Shown: in pieces, positions 6,487 through 13,036 of the stretch
Layout: each line of letters starts with the position of its first letter
Position numbering within the stretch: position 1 is the first letter of the stretch
Source: Rhodobacterales bacterium CG2_30_65_12
GTDB lineage: Bacteria > Pseudomonadota > Alphaproteobacteria > Rhodobacterales > Rhodobacteraceae
Assembly: GCA_001873585.1 (NCBI GenBank)
Contig: MNZL01000083.1
Coordinates: 2,966-18,174, forward strand
Length of the DNA: 15,209 nucleotides
Direction of reading: 5' to 3'
The notes under the pieces: generated by a model
The model's database searches: none
What the model was told of the DNA's origin: nothing
The model's input: the letters and a program-made list of their open reading frames with translations, nothing else
Translations under genes and position numbers: made by a program

Positions 6487-7106
6487 ATGGGCGGGAAGCC
6501 TTTCTGGCGGAATTCAATGTTTCACGTGAAACGCAAGAGCGCCTCGATATCTACTCGGCGCTCATCGAAAAATGGAATCCGTCGATCAACCTTGTTGCCA
6601 AGAGCACACTGCGAGACCACTGGACGCGACATTTCCTCGATTCAGCGCAGATCTTCATCCTCGCCGACCCTTTGCCGGGCATCTGGGCCGACTTAGGCAC
6701 CGGCGGCGGCTTTCCTGGTTTGATCGTGGCGATCCTCGCGGCGGAGCAGCGCCCGGATATTGACGTTATCTGTGTCGAGAGCGACACCCGGAAAGCAACA
6801 TTTTTGAGAACGGTGCTGCGCGAAACGGGACTATCGGCGAAGGTGGCCTCCGAACGGGCCGAAATCATGCCGCCGCTTGGGGCAAAAACAGTATCAGCCA
6901 GGGCGCTCGCTCCGCTCGCCAAGCTGCTTGGCTATGCTGAGCGCCATCTCGCACCCGATGGGCGTGCCATCTTCTTGAAAGGTGCCGGATATGAAGCTGA
7001 AATTGCCGAATCTCTTGAAACCTTTGCGTTCCGATTGGATACATACCCCAGCAAGACCGACCCGGGCGCAACCATCCTGAAACTTGGAGATATCCAGCGT
7101 GTCTGA
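6483..7106 (+). CDS. rsmG: 16S rRNA (guanine-527-N7) methyltransferase RsmG
   Basis: RsmG (GidB) methylates N7 of G527 in the 530 loop of 16S rRNA with S-adenosylmethionine; its loss is known to give low-level streptomycin resistance. The 207-residue protein has family length and order. FNVSRETQERLDIYSALIEKW is followed by NLVAKST, then HFLDSAQ, then the SAM-binding DLGTGGGFPGL (70-80). VESDTRKATFLRTV and the later SARALAPLAKLL and FLKGAG motifs follow. The ATG overlaps the mnmG stop as ATGA, indicating coupled translation. A 15/16 parS site spans codons 12-17 and encodes NVSRET. The 3' end overlaps the parA start by eight bases. Confidence 0.96.
   Translation: MNGREAFLAEFNVSRETQERLDIYSALIEKWNPSINLVAKSTLRDHWTRHFLDSAQIFILADPLPGIWADLGTGGGFPGLIVAILAAEQRPDIDVICVESDTRKATFLRTVLRETGLSAKVASERAEIMPPLGAKTVSARALAPLAKLLGYAERHLAPDGRAIFLKGAGYEAEIAESLETFAFRLDTYPSKTDPGATILKLGDIQRV
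6518..6533. other. parS: parS centromere site, 15 of 16 match, inside rsmG
   Basis: TGTTTCACGTGAAACG differs from the parS palindrome only at its last base. It lies 1.9 kb from the perfect copy in mnmG and is read in a different codon phase (AAT GTT TCA CGT GAA ACG). Two sites this close, ahead of parAB, make it a likely second ParB loading site. Confidence 0.9.
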
Positions 7107-7893
7107 TCCGACTCGGCCGCAAGGCCCCAAGATTATCGCGATCACAAACCAAAAGGGTGGGGTCGGCAAAACGACGACAGCCATCAACCTCGGTGCGGCG
7201 CTCGCGGCACAAGGATTGAATGTACTGCTTGTCGATCTGGACCCGCAGGGCAATGCCTCGACAGGGCTGGGGATTGACGCAAAAAGCCGCGATTTCACCA
7301 CCTACGATCTTCTTCTCGATGAAGCGCCGCTGCAGAAAGTTTCACGCGCAAGCCATATCGAAGGGCTATGGATCGCGCCCGCAACAACCGATCTGTCGTC
7401 CGCCGATATCGAGCTTGTCTCGAACGAAAAGCGGATCCACCTGTTGCATGACGCCTTGCGTGCCCCCGACGTGGCGGATATGGGGCTCGACTACATCCTG
7501 ATCGACTGCCCACCGTCGTTAAACCTGTTGACGATCAACGCCATGGTGGCGGCGCACTCCGTGCTGGTTCCGCTTCAAAGCGAGTTTTTCGCCCTCGAAG
7601 GCCTTTCGCAACTGATGTTGACGATCCGCGAGGTGCGGCAAACGGCAAACCCTGAATTGCGGATCGAGGGGGTGGCGTTAACGATGTATGACAGTCGGAA
7701 CAATCTTTCCAAACTGGTTGAAAACGATGCGCGGCAAAATCTTGGCGATGTCGTTTTCAAGACGGTGATACCGCGTAATGTGCGGGTGAGCGAGGCGCCA
7801 TCGTTTGCGATGCCGGTACTGACATACGATCCGTTGTCCAAAGGCAGCTTGGCATATGCTGCGCTGGCGCAGGAATTGATTGAGCGGGGATGA
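7099..7893 (+). CDS. parA: Chromosome partition ATPase ParA
   Basis: ParA is the nucleoid-bound ATPase that drives ParB-parS complexes apart during chromosome segregation. The 264-residue protein shows the deviant Walker A KGGVGKTTT at 19-27, with signature Lys19 as well as Lys24. The A' motif VDLDPQGNAST starts at 45, and Walker B ILIDCPPSLNLLTINAM includes Asp136. The short N-terminus, without a DNA-binding extension, marks the chromosomal (type Ib-like/Soj) class. The start is GTG 7099, supported by GGAG at 7086-7089 with nine-base spacing; an upstream in-frame TTG at 7084 overlaps that ribosome site and is less likely. It overlaps rsmG by eight bases and is followed by parB after ten bases, so both belong to the mnmE-parB operon. 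Confidence 0.97.
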   Translation: MSDPTRPQGPKIIAITNQKGGVGKTTTAINLGAALAAQGLNVLLVDLDPQGNASTGLGIDAKSRDFTTYDLLLDEAPLQKVSRASHIEGLWIAPATTDLSSADIELVSNEKRIHLLHDALRAPDVADMGLDYILIDCPPSLNLLTINAMVAAHSVLVPLQSEFFALEGLSQLMLTIREVRQTANPELRIEGVALTMYDSRNNLSKLVENDARQNLGDVVFKTVIPRNVRVSEAPSFAMPVLTYDPLSKGSLAYAALAQELIERG

Positions 7894-7903
7894 GGGAAAA
7901 GAG

Positions 7904-8800
7904 ATGAGCAAGAAACCGAATCGTGGCCTTGGCCGCGGCCTCTCGGCCTTGATGGCAGACGTGGCCGATAACACGCAGGAGCAAGCGCCGGCAGGCTCGG
8001 AGGCTGCTCCGCGGCGTGTCGATCAGTTGATCCCAATCGAGCGGATCGTGCCAAACCCGGATCAGCCGCGCCGCCGCTTTACGGCCGACCAGCTTGCAGA
8101 TCTTGCTGCTTCAATCCGCGAAAAGGGCGTGATCCAGCCCCTCATCGTGCGCCCGTCGAGCCAGGGCGGGGGGATCTTTGAGATTGTCGCCGGCGAGCGG
8201 CGGTGGCGCGCAGCCCAAATGGCGCAATTGCACGAGGTGCCGGCCCTGGTGCGGGATTATTCCGATACCGAGGCGCTGGAAGTTGCCATTATCGAAAATA
8301 TCCAGCGCGCCGATCTCAATGCGGTCGAGGAAGCTGCGGGATACCGCGATCTCATGCAACGATTCGGACACACCCAGGAAAAGCTCGCCGAAGCGCTGGG
8401 AAAGAGCCGCTCGCATATCGCCAACATGATGCGCCTTCTCGGATTGCCTGCTGACGTTCAGGCGCTCCTTGAAGAGGGTAAGCTTACCGCAGGGCACGCC
8501 CGCGCTCTGATTACCGCAGAAGACCCTTCGGCGCTGGCCCGTCAGGTGGTTGCCAAAGGCATGTCGGTGCGCGAGGTCGAGCGCTTGGCGAAAAAGGCAT
8601 CTGCACCGAAACCAGACCCCAACAATGCAAAACCCCGCGAAAAAGACGCCGATACCCTAGCCTTGGAAAGCGATCTTTCGGCAGCCTTGGGTATGAAGGT
8701 GAACATCGACCACAAGCCGGGGGCCGAGAATGGCGCGCTCACGATCCGCTATCCGACCCTCGATGCGTTGGACGATTTGTGCGCCAAACTCGGCGGATGA
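7904..8800 (+). CDS. parB: Chromosome partition protein ParB (parS-binding CTPase clamp)
   Basis: ParB binds parS, closes as a CTP-dependent clamp, spreads on DNA and stimulates ParA ATPase. The 298-residue protein has the ParA-contacting N-terminus RGLGRGLSALM (7-17) and a variable linker. The N-domain begins at IPIERIVPNPDQPRR and includes the nucleotide-binding GERRWRA (97-103) and ENIQRADLN (131-139). The helix-turn-helix TQEKLAEALGKSRSHIANMM starts at 157. A charged linker and a C-terminal dimerisation domain ending LDDLCAKLGG follow. ATG 7904 has GGGAAAAGAG upstream; an earlier TTG at 7880 would only extend it by eight residues unlike the family. Its likely sites are the two parS copies in mnmG and rsmG. 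Its stop abuts the stop of convergent hemW with no bases between. Confidence 0.97.
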   Translation: MSKKPNRGLGRGLSALMADVADNTQEQAPAGSEAAPRRVDQLIPIERIVPNPDQPRRRFTADQLADLAASIREKGVIQPLIVRPSSQGGGIFEIVAGERRWRAAQMAQLHEVPALVRDYSDTEALEVAIIENIQRADLNAVEEAAGYRDLMQRFGHTQEKLAEALGKSRSHIANMMRLLGLPADVQALLEEGKLTAGHARALITAEDPSALARQVVAKGMSVREVERLAKKASAPKPDPNNAKPREKDADTLALESDLSAALGMKVNIDHKPGAENGALTIRYPTLDALDDLCAKLGG

Positions 8801-9961
8801 TCAGTCTGGAAGAAGCTCGGTAATCAGTGCGTTGAGAACCGCGCGCCCGCGGCGCGTGGTGATCAGATGGTCGGGCGTGGTTTTCACCAGACCAAGATCA
8901 GCCATATCATTGATTTTATTACGATTTATGTTTTTGCCAAGGATCGCGGCAAAGCGTTTCATGTCGGTGCCTTCGGTGGTTCTGAGGCTCATCATAAGAT
9001 ATTCGCCTGCGTGATCGACCGCGCTCAGCGCCTCGCGCTGCAGCTCGCCGGTTTCTGTCTCGCCGACGGCGGCCATCCATGCAACGGGGTTCAGGGGCGT
9101 TGTGGTCGCGTGGCGTCTGCCGTTCAAGGTGAGTCGCCCATGCGCGCCTGGGCCGATCCCGACATAATCGCCCCCCCGCCAATAGATCAGGTTATGGCGC
9201 GATTCCTGCCCGGGTTTGGCGTGGTTAGAGACTTCATAGGCGGGAAGTCCGGCGGCGTCACAAGCGTCCTGGGTGAAGAAAAACATGTCGGCGGCGCGAT
9301 CTTCATCGGGCAGGCCGGGCAGTTTGCCGCGCCGATGGCGCTCACCGAAGGCGGTACCGTTTTCAATGGTCAGTTGGTAAAGCGAGAGGTGGTCGGGCTC
9401 GAACCCGAGGGCGCGCTGCAATTCCGCCCGCCAATCGTCGAGCGATTGATTTTGCCGCGCATAGATCAGGTCGAAATTAACGCGATCAAAGGTCGATCTG
9501 GCGGTGTCGAGTGCCGTCAAGGCCTGGGCCAGATCGTGAAGCCGGCCGAGAGCCCGCAAATCAAGGTCGGACAGGGCCTGAACGCCAAGCGAAACGCGGT
9601 TCACGCCGGCGGAGCGATACCCCGCAAACCGGCCAGCTTCGACGGAGGAGGGGTTCGCCTCCAACGTGATCTCAAGATCATTAGCCAAACGCCAGTGATC
9701 TGAGAGTTTGTCGAGAATCGCCCCGACAACGACCGGATCCATCAAGGAAGGAGTTCCGCCGCCGAAATAGACACTGTTGAGAACCCGATTTTTGGTTTCG
9801 CGTCCATACCGATCAAGCTCGGAAAGATATGCCTTTTGCCAGGCATCCATGTCGATCTGTCGGGCAACGTGACTGTTGAAATCGCAATAGGGGCACTTGG
9901 CGGCGCAGAAAGGCCAGTGCATGTAGAGTCCGAAGCCGCCGTGGCGCCAATCGTTAGCCAA
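8801..9961 (-). CDS. hemW: HemW-type radical SAM haem chaperone (HemN-like, formerly coproporphyrinogen oxidase-like)
   Basis: HemW proteins bind a 4Fe-4S cluster, SAM and haem and are thought to deliver haem to membrane targets; they are often mislabelled as oxygen-independent coproporphyrinogen oxidase. The protein has WRHGGFGLYMHWPFC, then the radical SAM triad C19-x3-C23-x2-C26 in CAAKCPYC. VYFGGGTPSLM, EANPSS and the HNLIYWRGGDYVGIGPGAHG motif follow, all family hallmarks. The start chosen is TTG 9961, with GAGGG five bases upstream, giving 386 residues. A TTG at 9976 would add five and lacks a good ribosome site. Either way it overlaps the end of rdgB, so the rph-rdgB-hemW set is translationally linked. 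A run of seven C (plus strand) near 9170 is inside the gene, and the frame stays intact there. Confidence 0.93.
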   Translation of the reverse strand: MANDWRHGGFGLYMHWPFCAAKCPYCDFNSHVARQIDMDAWQKAYLSELDRYGRETKNRVLNSVYFGGGTPSLMDPVVVGAILDKLSDHWRLANDLEITLEANPSSVEAGRFAGYRSAGVNRVSLGVQALSDLDLRALGRLHDLAQALTALDTARSTFDRVNFDLIYARQNQSLDDWRAELQRALGFEPDHLSLYQLTIENGTAFGERHRRGKLPGLPDEDRAADMFFFTQDACDAAGLPAYEVSNHAKPGQESRHNLIYWRGGDYVGIGPGAHGRLTLNGRRHATTTPLNPVAWMAAVGETETGELQREALSAVDHAGEYLMMSLRTTEGTDMKRFAAILGKNINRNKINDMADLGLVKTTPDHLITTRRGRAVLNALITELLPD

Positions 9962-10565
9962 AGCAGCCCTCGACAAGCTTGGCGAAGGCTACCGCGCGGT
10001 GGCTCATCGCGTGCTTTTCCGCCGGGTCCATCTCGCCAAACGTCTGTGCTTTCCCCTCAGGAACAAACACCGGATCGAATCCGAAGCCATTTGCGCCCCG
10101 CATCGGCCAGACGATTCGGCCTTCGACCTGGCCCTCGAACAGCTCGTCGTGTCCGTCCGGCCAGGCGAGGCACAGCGTGGCGTTGAACCGGGCGGTTCGC
10201 GGTTCGGGTGCGTGCTTTTCTTCGAGCAGGGCCCAGACCTTCGTCATCGCCATGACAAAATCTCGGCCCTCAGGCGTTTCCGCCCAATTGGCAGTGTAGA
10301 CACCGGGCGCGCCATCCAGGGCATCGACGATGATGCCACTGTCATCGGAGAGCGCGGGCAGGCCGGACTTTTTCGCCGCATAATGCGCCTTGATGCGGGC
10401 ATTTCCGGCGAACGTGCGCTCGGTTTCCTCCGGCTCGTCAAAACCAAGATCACCGGCGGATACGACCGCGACCCCGAAAGGCTCTAGCAGCGCGCGGATC
10501 TCGCGCACCTTGCCGGCGTTGTGCGTGGCCAGAACGATCCTGTCGGCGGTGAGTTTCCGGGTCAT
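9954..10565 (-). CDS. rdgB: XTP/dITP pyrophosphatase RdgB (HAM1 family)
   Basis: RdgB hydrolyses XTP, dITP and related deaminated purine nucleotides to monophosphates, keeping them out of DNA and RNA. The 203-residue protein has ATHNAGKVREI at 13-23, ETERTFAGNARIKA, the catalytic ALSDDSGI with Asp74 and Asp75, and the substrate motifs GANGFGFDPVFVPEG and EKHAMSHRAVA near the end. The ATG overlaps the rph stop as ATGA, and AAGG lies about ten bases upstream of it. Its end overlaps hemW. The rph-rdgB pairing is widespread in bacteria. Confidence 0.96.
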   Translation of the reverse strand: MTRKLTADRIVLATHNAGKVREIRALLEPFGVAVVSAGDLGFDEPEETERTFAGNARIKAHYAAKKSGLPALSDDSGIIVDALDGAPGVYTANWAETPEGRDFVMAMTKVWALLEEKHAPEPRTARFNATLCLAWPDGHDELFEGQVEGRIVWPMRGANGFGFDPVFVPEGKAQTFGEMDPAEKHAMSHRAVAFAKLVEGCFG

Positions 10566-11275
10566 GCCACAGCCGCCTTCTGCACCTCGGCCAACTGCGA
10601 AATGCCCTTATCGGCCAGCTCAATCAATCGCCCCATCTGCTCATGGGTAAAGGTCGACCCCTCGGCCGACATCTGCACCTCGATCAACCGGCTGGCCCCT
10701 GTCATAACGAAATTGCCGTCAACTCCGGCTTCGCTGTCTTCGGGGTAGTCGAGATCAAGCACGGTTTGGCCCGCATAGATGCCGCAGGAAACGGCCGCCA
10801 CCGGATCGCCTAGCGGATCGGTGGTAACATCGCCGGCCTTGAGCAGCTTGTTCACCGCCAGCCGAAGCGCCACCCAGCCACCGGTGATCGCCGCGCAACG
10901 GGTGCCGCCATCGGCCTGGATCACATCACAATCAATCGTGATCTGACGTTCACCAAGCGCCTGCCGGTCAACGCCCGCGCGCAAGCTCCGGCCAATCAGC
11001 CGCTGAATTTCTACCGTGCGCCCGCCTTGCTTGCCGACAGCCGCTTCGCGGCGCATCCGTGTGTTGGTTGCGCGCGGCAGCATTCCGTATTCGGCGGTCA
11101 CCCAGCCCTGGCCGGAATTGCGCATGAAGGGGGGTACGCGCTCTTCGAGCGTGGCGGTGCAAAGCACGTGGGTATCGCCTACCTTGATCATGCACGAGCC
11201 CTCGGCGTGCTTTGTCACCCCGGTCTCGATTGAAATCGGCCGCATTTCATCTATCTTCCGACCAGATGGGCGCAT
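10562..11275 (-). CDS. rph: Ribonuclease PH
   Basis: RNase PH is a phosphate-dependent 3'-5' exoribonuclease that trims the 3' ends of tRNA and other RNAs as a hexameric ring. The 237-residue product starts MRPSGRKIDEMRPISIETG. It contains RTVEIQRLIGRSLRAGVD and DCDVIQADGGTRCAAITGG, the phosphate-binding and catalytic regions, and later DLDYPEDSEAGVDGNFVMT. The frame is open far upstream on this strand, but ATG 11275 is preceded by a strong AAGGA seven bases away and matches the family start. Length is normal, with no frameshift like that known in E. coli K-12. It is first of the leftward rph-rdgB-hemW operon and diverges from hrcA across 88 bases. Confidence 0.96.
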   Translation of the reverse strand: MRPSGRKIDEMRPISIETGVTKHAEGSCMIKVGDTHVLCTATLEERVPPFMRNSGQGWVTAEYGMLPRATNTRMRREAAVGKQGGRTVEIQRLIGRSLRAGVDRQALGERQITIDCDVIQADGGTRCAAITGGWVALRLAVNKLLKAGDVTTDPLGDPVAAVSCGIYAGQTVLDLDYPEDSEAGVDGNFVMTGASRLIEVQMSAEGSTFTHEQMGRLIELADKGISQLAEVQKAAVA

Positions 11276-11363
11276 GTGATGTCCTTCCTTTCCGCTTTGC
11301 GGTGGAGTCTCACGGCACCCGCAAAAACGCAAGCCTGAACGAGGCGAACACGAGAGGCAGATA
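11276..11363. promoter_or_regulatory. rph-hrcA divergent regulatory region with interrupted inverted repeat
   Basis: These 88 bases must hold the promoters of both rph and hrcA. I see no CIRCE operator (TTAGCACTC-N9-GAGTGCTAA). There is an interrupted inverted repeat at 11296-11325, with arms TTTGCGGTG and CACCCGCAAA that differ by one bulged base. It has no T-run, so it is more likely an operator or RNA hairpin than a terminator. Ribosome sites lie at both edges: AAGGA on the minus strand for rph, and GAGG for hrcA. No confident -35/-10 pair was found. Confidence 0.4.
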
Positions 11364-12431
11364 GTGGGTAGCCCGGTGCTTGAAGAATTGAACGAACGAA
11401 CACGCGAAGTGTTTCGCCGGCTGGTGGAGGCGTATCTCGAAACCGGCGAGCCGGTGGGCTCACGCACACTCACCCGAACGATGGCGGAAAAGGTCTCTGC
11501 CGCGACGGTGCGTAATGTGATGCAAGACCTTGAATTTATGGGCCTTTTGAATAGCCCGCATGTGTCGTCGGGACGGGTGCCAACGCAGACGGGATTGCGG
11601 CTGTTTGTCGATGGTATGCTCGAAGTGGGCGATCTAGATGCCACCGACCGCGCCAAGATTGACGCAACGGTGCAATCCAACAGCGCCGATGTGGGCTCGA
11701 TGATGGACCGCGTGGGCGCGGCGCTGTCGGGGATTACCGCCGGGGCGAGCCTGGTGCTGACGCCCAAGCACGAAGAGGCGCCGATTACCCACATAGAGTT
11801 TGTTCCGCTCGGGTCTGACCGGGCGCTTGCCGTGATCGTGTTTGCCGATGGTCATGTGGAAAACCGGTTGTTTCAACCGCCCCTTGGGCAAACGCCCTCT
11901 TCCATGCGCGAGGCCGCCAACTTTCTCAACGCTTTTGCCGAGGGCAAAACGCTGAGCGAGCTCCGGGCGACGATCGAGCGCGAGATTGTCGCGCGGCGGC
12001 GCGAACTGGATGTGTTGGCGCAGCAGCTCATCGACACGGGGATCGCGCTGTGGGGCGATGAGGAGGGTCGGCACGAACGGCTGATTGTGCGCGGCCGGTC
12101 AAACCTGCTGGCCTCCGAATCCGAAACCGACAATTTCGAGCGAATCAAATCGTTGTTCGACGATCTGGAGCGCAAACGCGATATCGCAAACTTTCTTGAA
12201 CTCGCGGACGAAGCAGATGGGGTGCGCATTTTTATTGGCTCGGAGAACAAGCTTTTTTCACTTTCCGGTTCCTCTCTGGTGGTTTCTCCATATATGAACG
12301 CTGACCGAAAGATCATCGGCGCCGTGGGCGTGATTGGTCCGACCCGGCTGAACTATGGCCGTATCGTTCCGATTGTCGATTACACAGCGCAACTTGTGGG
12401 CAAGCTTATCTCCGACCGGGGTAAAGGGTAG
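11364..12431 (+). CDS. hrcA: Heat-inducible transcription repressor HrcA
   Basis: HrcA represses chaperone genes by binding CIRCE operators and depends on GroEL for folding. The 355-residue protein has an N-terminal winged helix-turn-helix with VEAYLETGEPVGSRTL, SAATVRNVMQDLEFMGLL and SSGRVPTQTGLRLFVD, all family signatures. The GAF-like middle region has ALAVIVFADGHVENR. The C-terminus has IFIGSENKLFSLSGSSLV followed by GAVGVIGPTRLNYGRIVPIVDY. The start is GTG 11364, with GAGG upstream. It sits next to grpE, a common arrangement, with four bases between the stop and the grpE ATG. No CIRCE is visible upstream, so control of its own transcription may be indirect; targets such as groESL would be elsewhere. 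Confidence 0.96.
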   Translation: MGSPVLEELNERTREVFRRLVEAYLETGEPVGSRTLTRTMAEKVSAATVRNVMQDLEFMGLLNSPHVSSGRVPTQTGLRLFVDGMLEVGDLDATDRAKIDATVQSNSADVGSMMDRVGAALSGITAGASLVLTPKHEEAPITHIEFVPLGSDRALAVIVFADGHVENRLFQPPLGQTPSSMREAANFLNAFAEGKTLSELRATIEREIVARRRELDVLAQQLIDTGIALWGDEEGRHERLIVRGRSNLLASESETDNFERIKSLFDDLERKRDIANFLELADEADGVRIFIGSENKLFSLSGSSLVVSPYMNADRKIIGAVGVIGPTRLNYGRIVPIVDYTAQLVGKLISDRGKG

Positions 12432-12435
12432 AGAA

Positions 12436-13023
12436 ATGGCAGAAGCGAAAAAACAGCACACCGACCTTTCCAACGTGGAAGCGGCAATCCAGGAAATCCT
12501 TGATGGCGCGGAAGAACCGGTAGATCTATCGGAGGAAAGCGGCGTGTCGGCCGCGCCGGATGAGATCTCGGCGCTGGAGGCCGAGCGCGACGATCTGCGC
12601 GATAAATTCATGCGCGCCCTGGCCGATGCGGAAAATGCCCGCAAACGCAGCGAGCGCGACCGGCGCGAGGCCGAGAACTACGGCGGCTCCAAGCTCGCGC
12701 GCGATATGTTGCCAGTTTATGATAGCATGAAGCGCGCCCTGGAGGTAGCAACCGACGATCAACGCGGGCCGGTTTCTGGTCTGATCGAAGGCGTCGAGCT
12801 GACTATGCGAGAGCTGCGCAACATCTTTGAAAAGCACGGGATCAGAGTGCTCGCGCCGGAGGTGGGCGACGTGTTTGATCCGCAAATCCACGAGGCGATG
12901 TTCGAGGCACCGGTGCCCGGCACCAAGGCTGGCCGGATTATCCAGGTGATGGCTGAAGGATTCATGTTACACGACCGTCTCCTGCGTCCGGCGCAAGTGG
13001 GCGTTTCGTCCAATCCAGGCTGA
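12436..13023 (+). CDS. grpE: Nucleotide exchange factor GrpE (DnaK co-chaperone)
   Basis: GrpE dimers release ADP from DnaK in the Hsp70 cycle. The 195-residue protein has an acidic, disordered N-terminus to about residue 35. A long coiled-coil helix follows, EISALEAERDDLRDKFMRAL and on through NARKRSERDRREAENYG. The family core has LARDMLPVYDSMKRAL and LTMRELRNIFEKHGI, and the C-terminal beta wing has GDVFDPQIHEAMFEAP and VMAEGFMLHDRLLRPAQVGVS. Start ATG 12436 is chosen because GGGTAGAG precedes it and it follows hrcA by four bases; the frame is open further upstream inside hrcA. The gene ends in a terminator hairpin that uses its own stop codon. Confidence 0.96.
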   Translation: MAEAKKQHTDLSNVEAAIQEILDGAEEPVDLSEESGVSAAPDEISALEAERDDLRDKFMRALADAENARKRSERDRREAENYGGSKLARDMLPVYDSMKRALEVATDDQRGPVSGLIEGVELTMRELRNIFEKHGIRVLAPEVGDVFDPQIHEAMFEAPVPGTKAGRIIQVMAEGFMLHDRLLRPAQVGVSSNPG

Positions 13024-13036
13024 GAGATCAGCTTTT
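13017..13036 (+). terminator. Intrinsic terminator of hrcA-grpE with GAGA tetraloop, spanning two stop codons
   Basis: The stem AGGCTGA / TCAGCTT (seven pairs including one G-T) closes a GAGA loop, a GNRA-type tetraloop. T-rich sequence follows, with TTTTTT at 13033-13038. The left arm ends with the grpE TGA and the right arm begins with TCA, the complement of the mutS stop. No T-run lies on the opposite strand, so it should act mainly on grpE transcripts. Confidence 0.75.

Noticed and set aside
7338..7353. parS-like word AGTTTCACGCGCAAGC inside parA
   Set aside because: Only 11 of 16 positions match, with the right half of the palindrome broken; it is likely chance given the Val-Ser-Arg codons.
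9170..9177. Run of C in hemW as a possible frameshift
   Set aside because: The reading frame and the HNLIYWRGGDYVGIGPG motif are continuous across the run, so the gene is intact.
8867..9703. 278-codon plus-strand frame opposite hemW
   Set aside because: It is antisense to a gene with complete radical SAM motifs and shows no ribosome site or family resemblance.
11276..11794. Long upstream extension of rph to 11794
   Set aside because: It would run antisense through the start of hrcA; the ATG at 11275 has a strong AAGGA and matches the family start.
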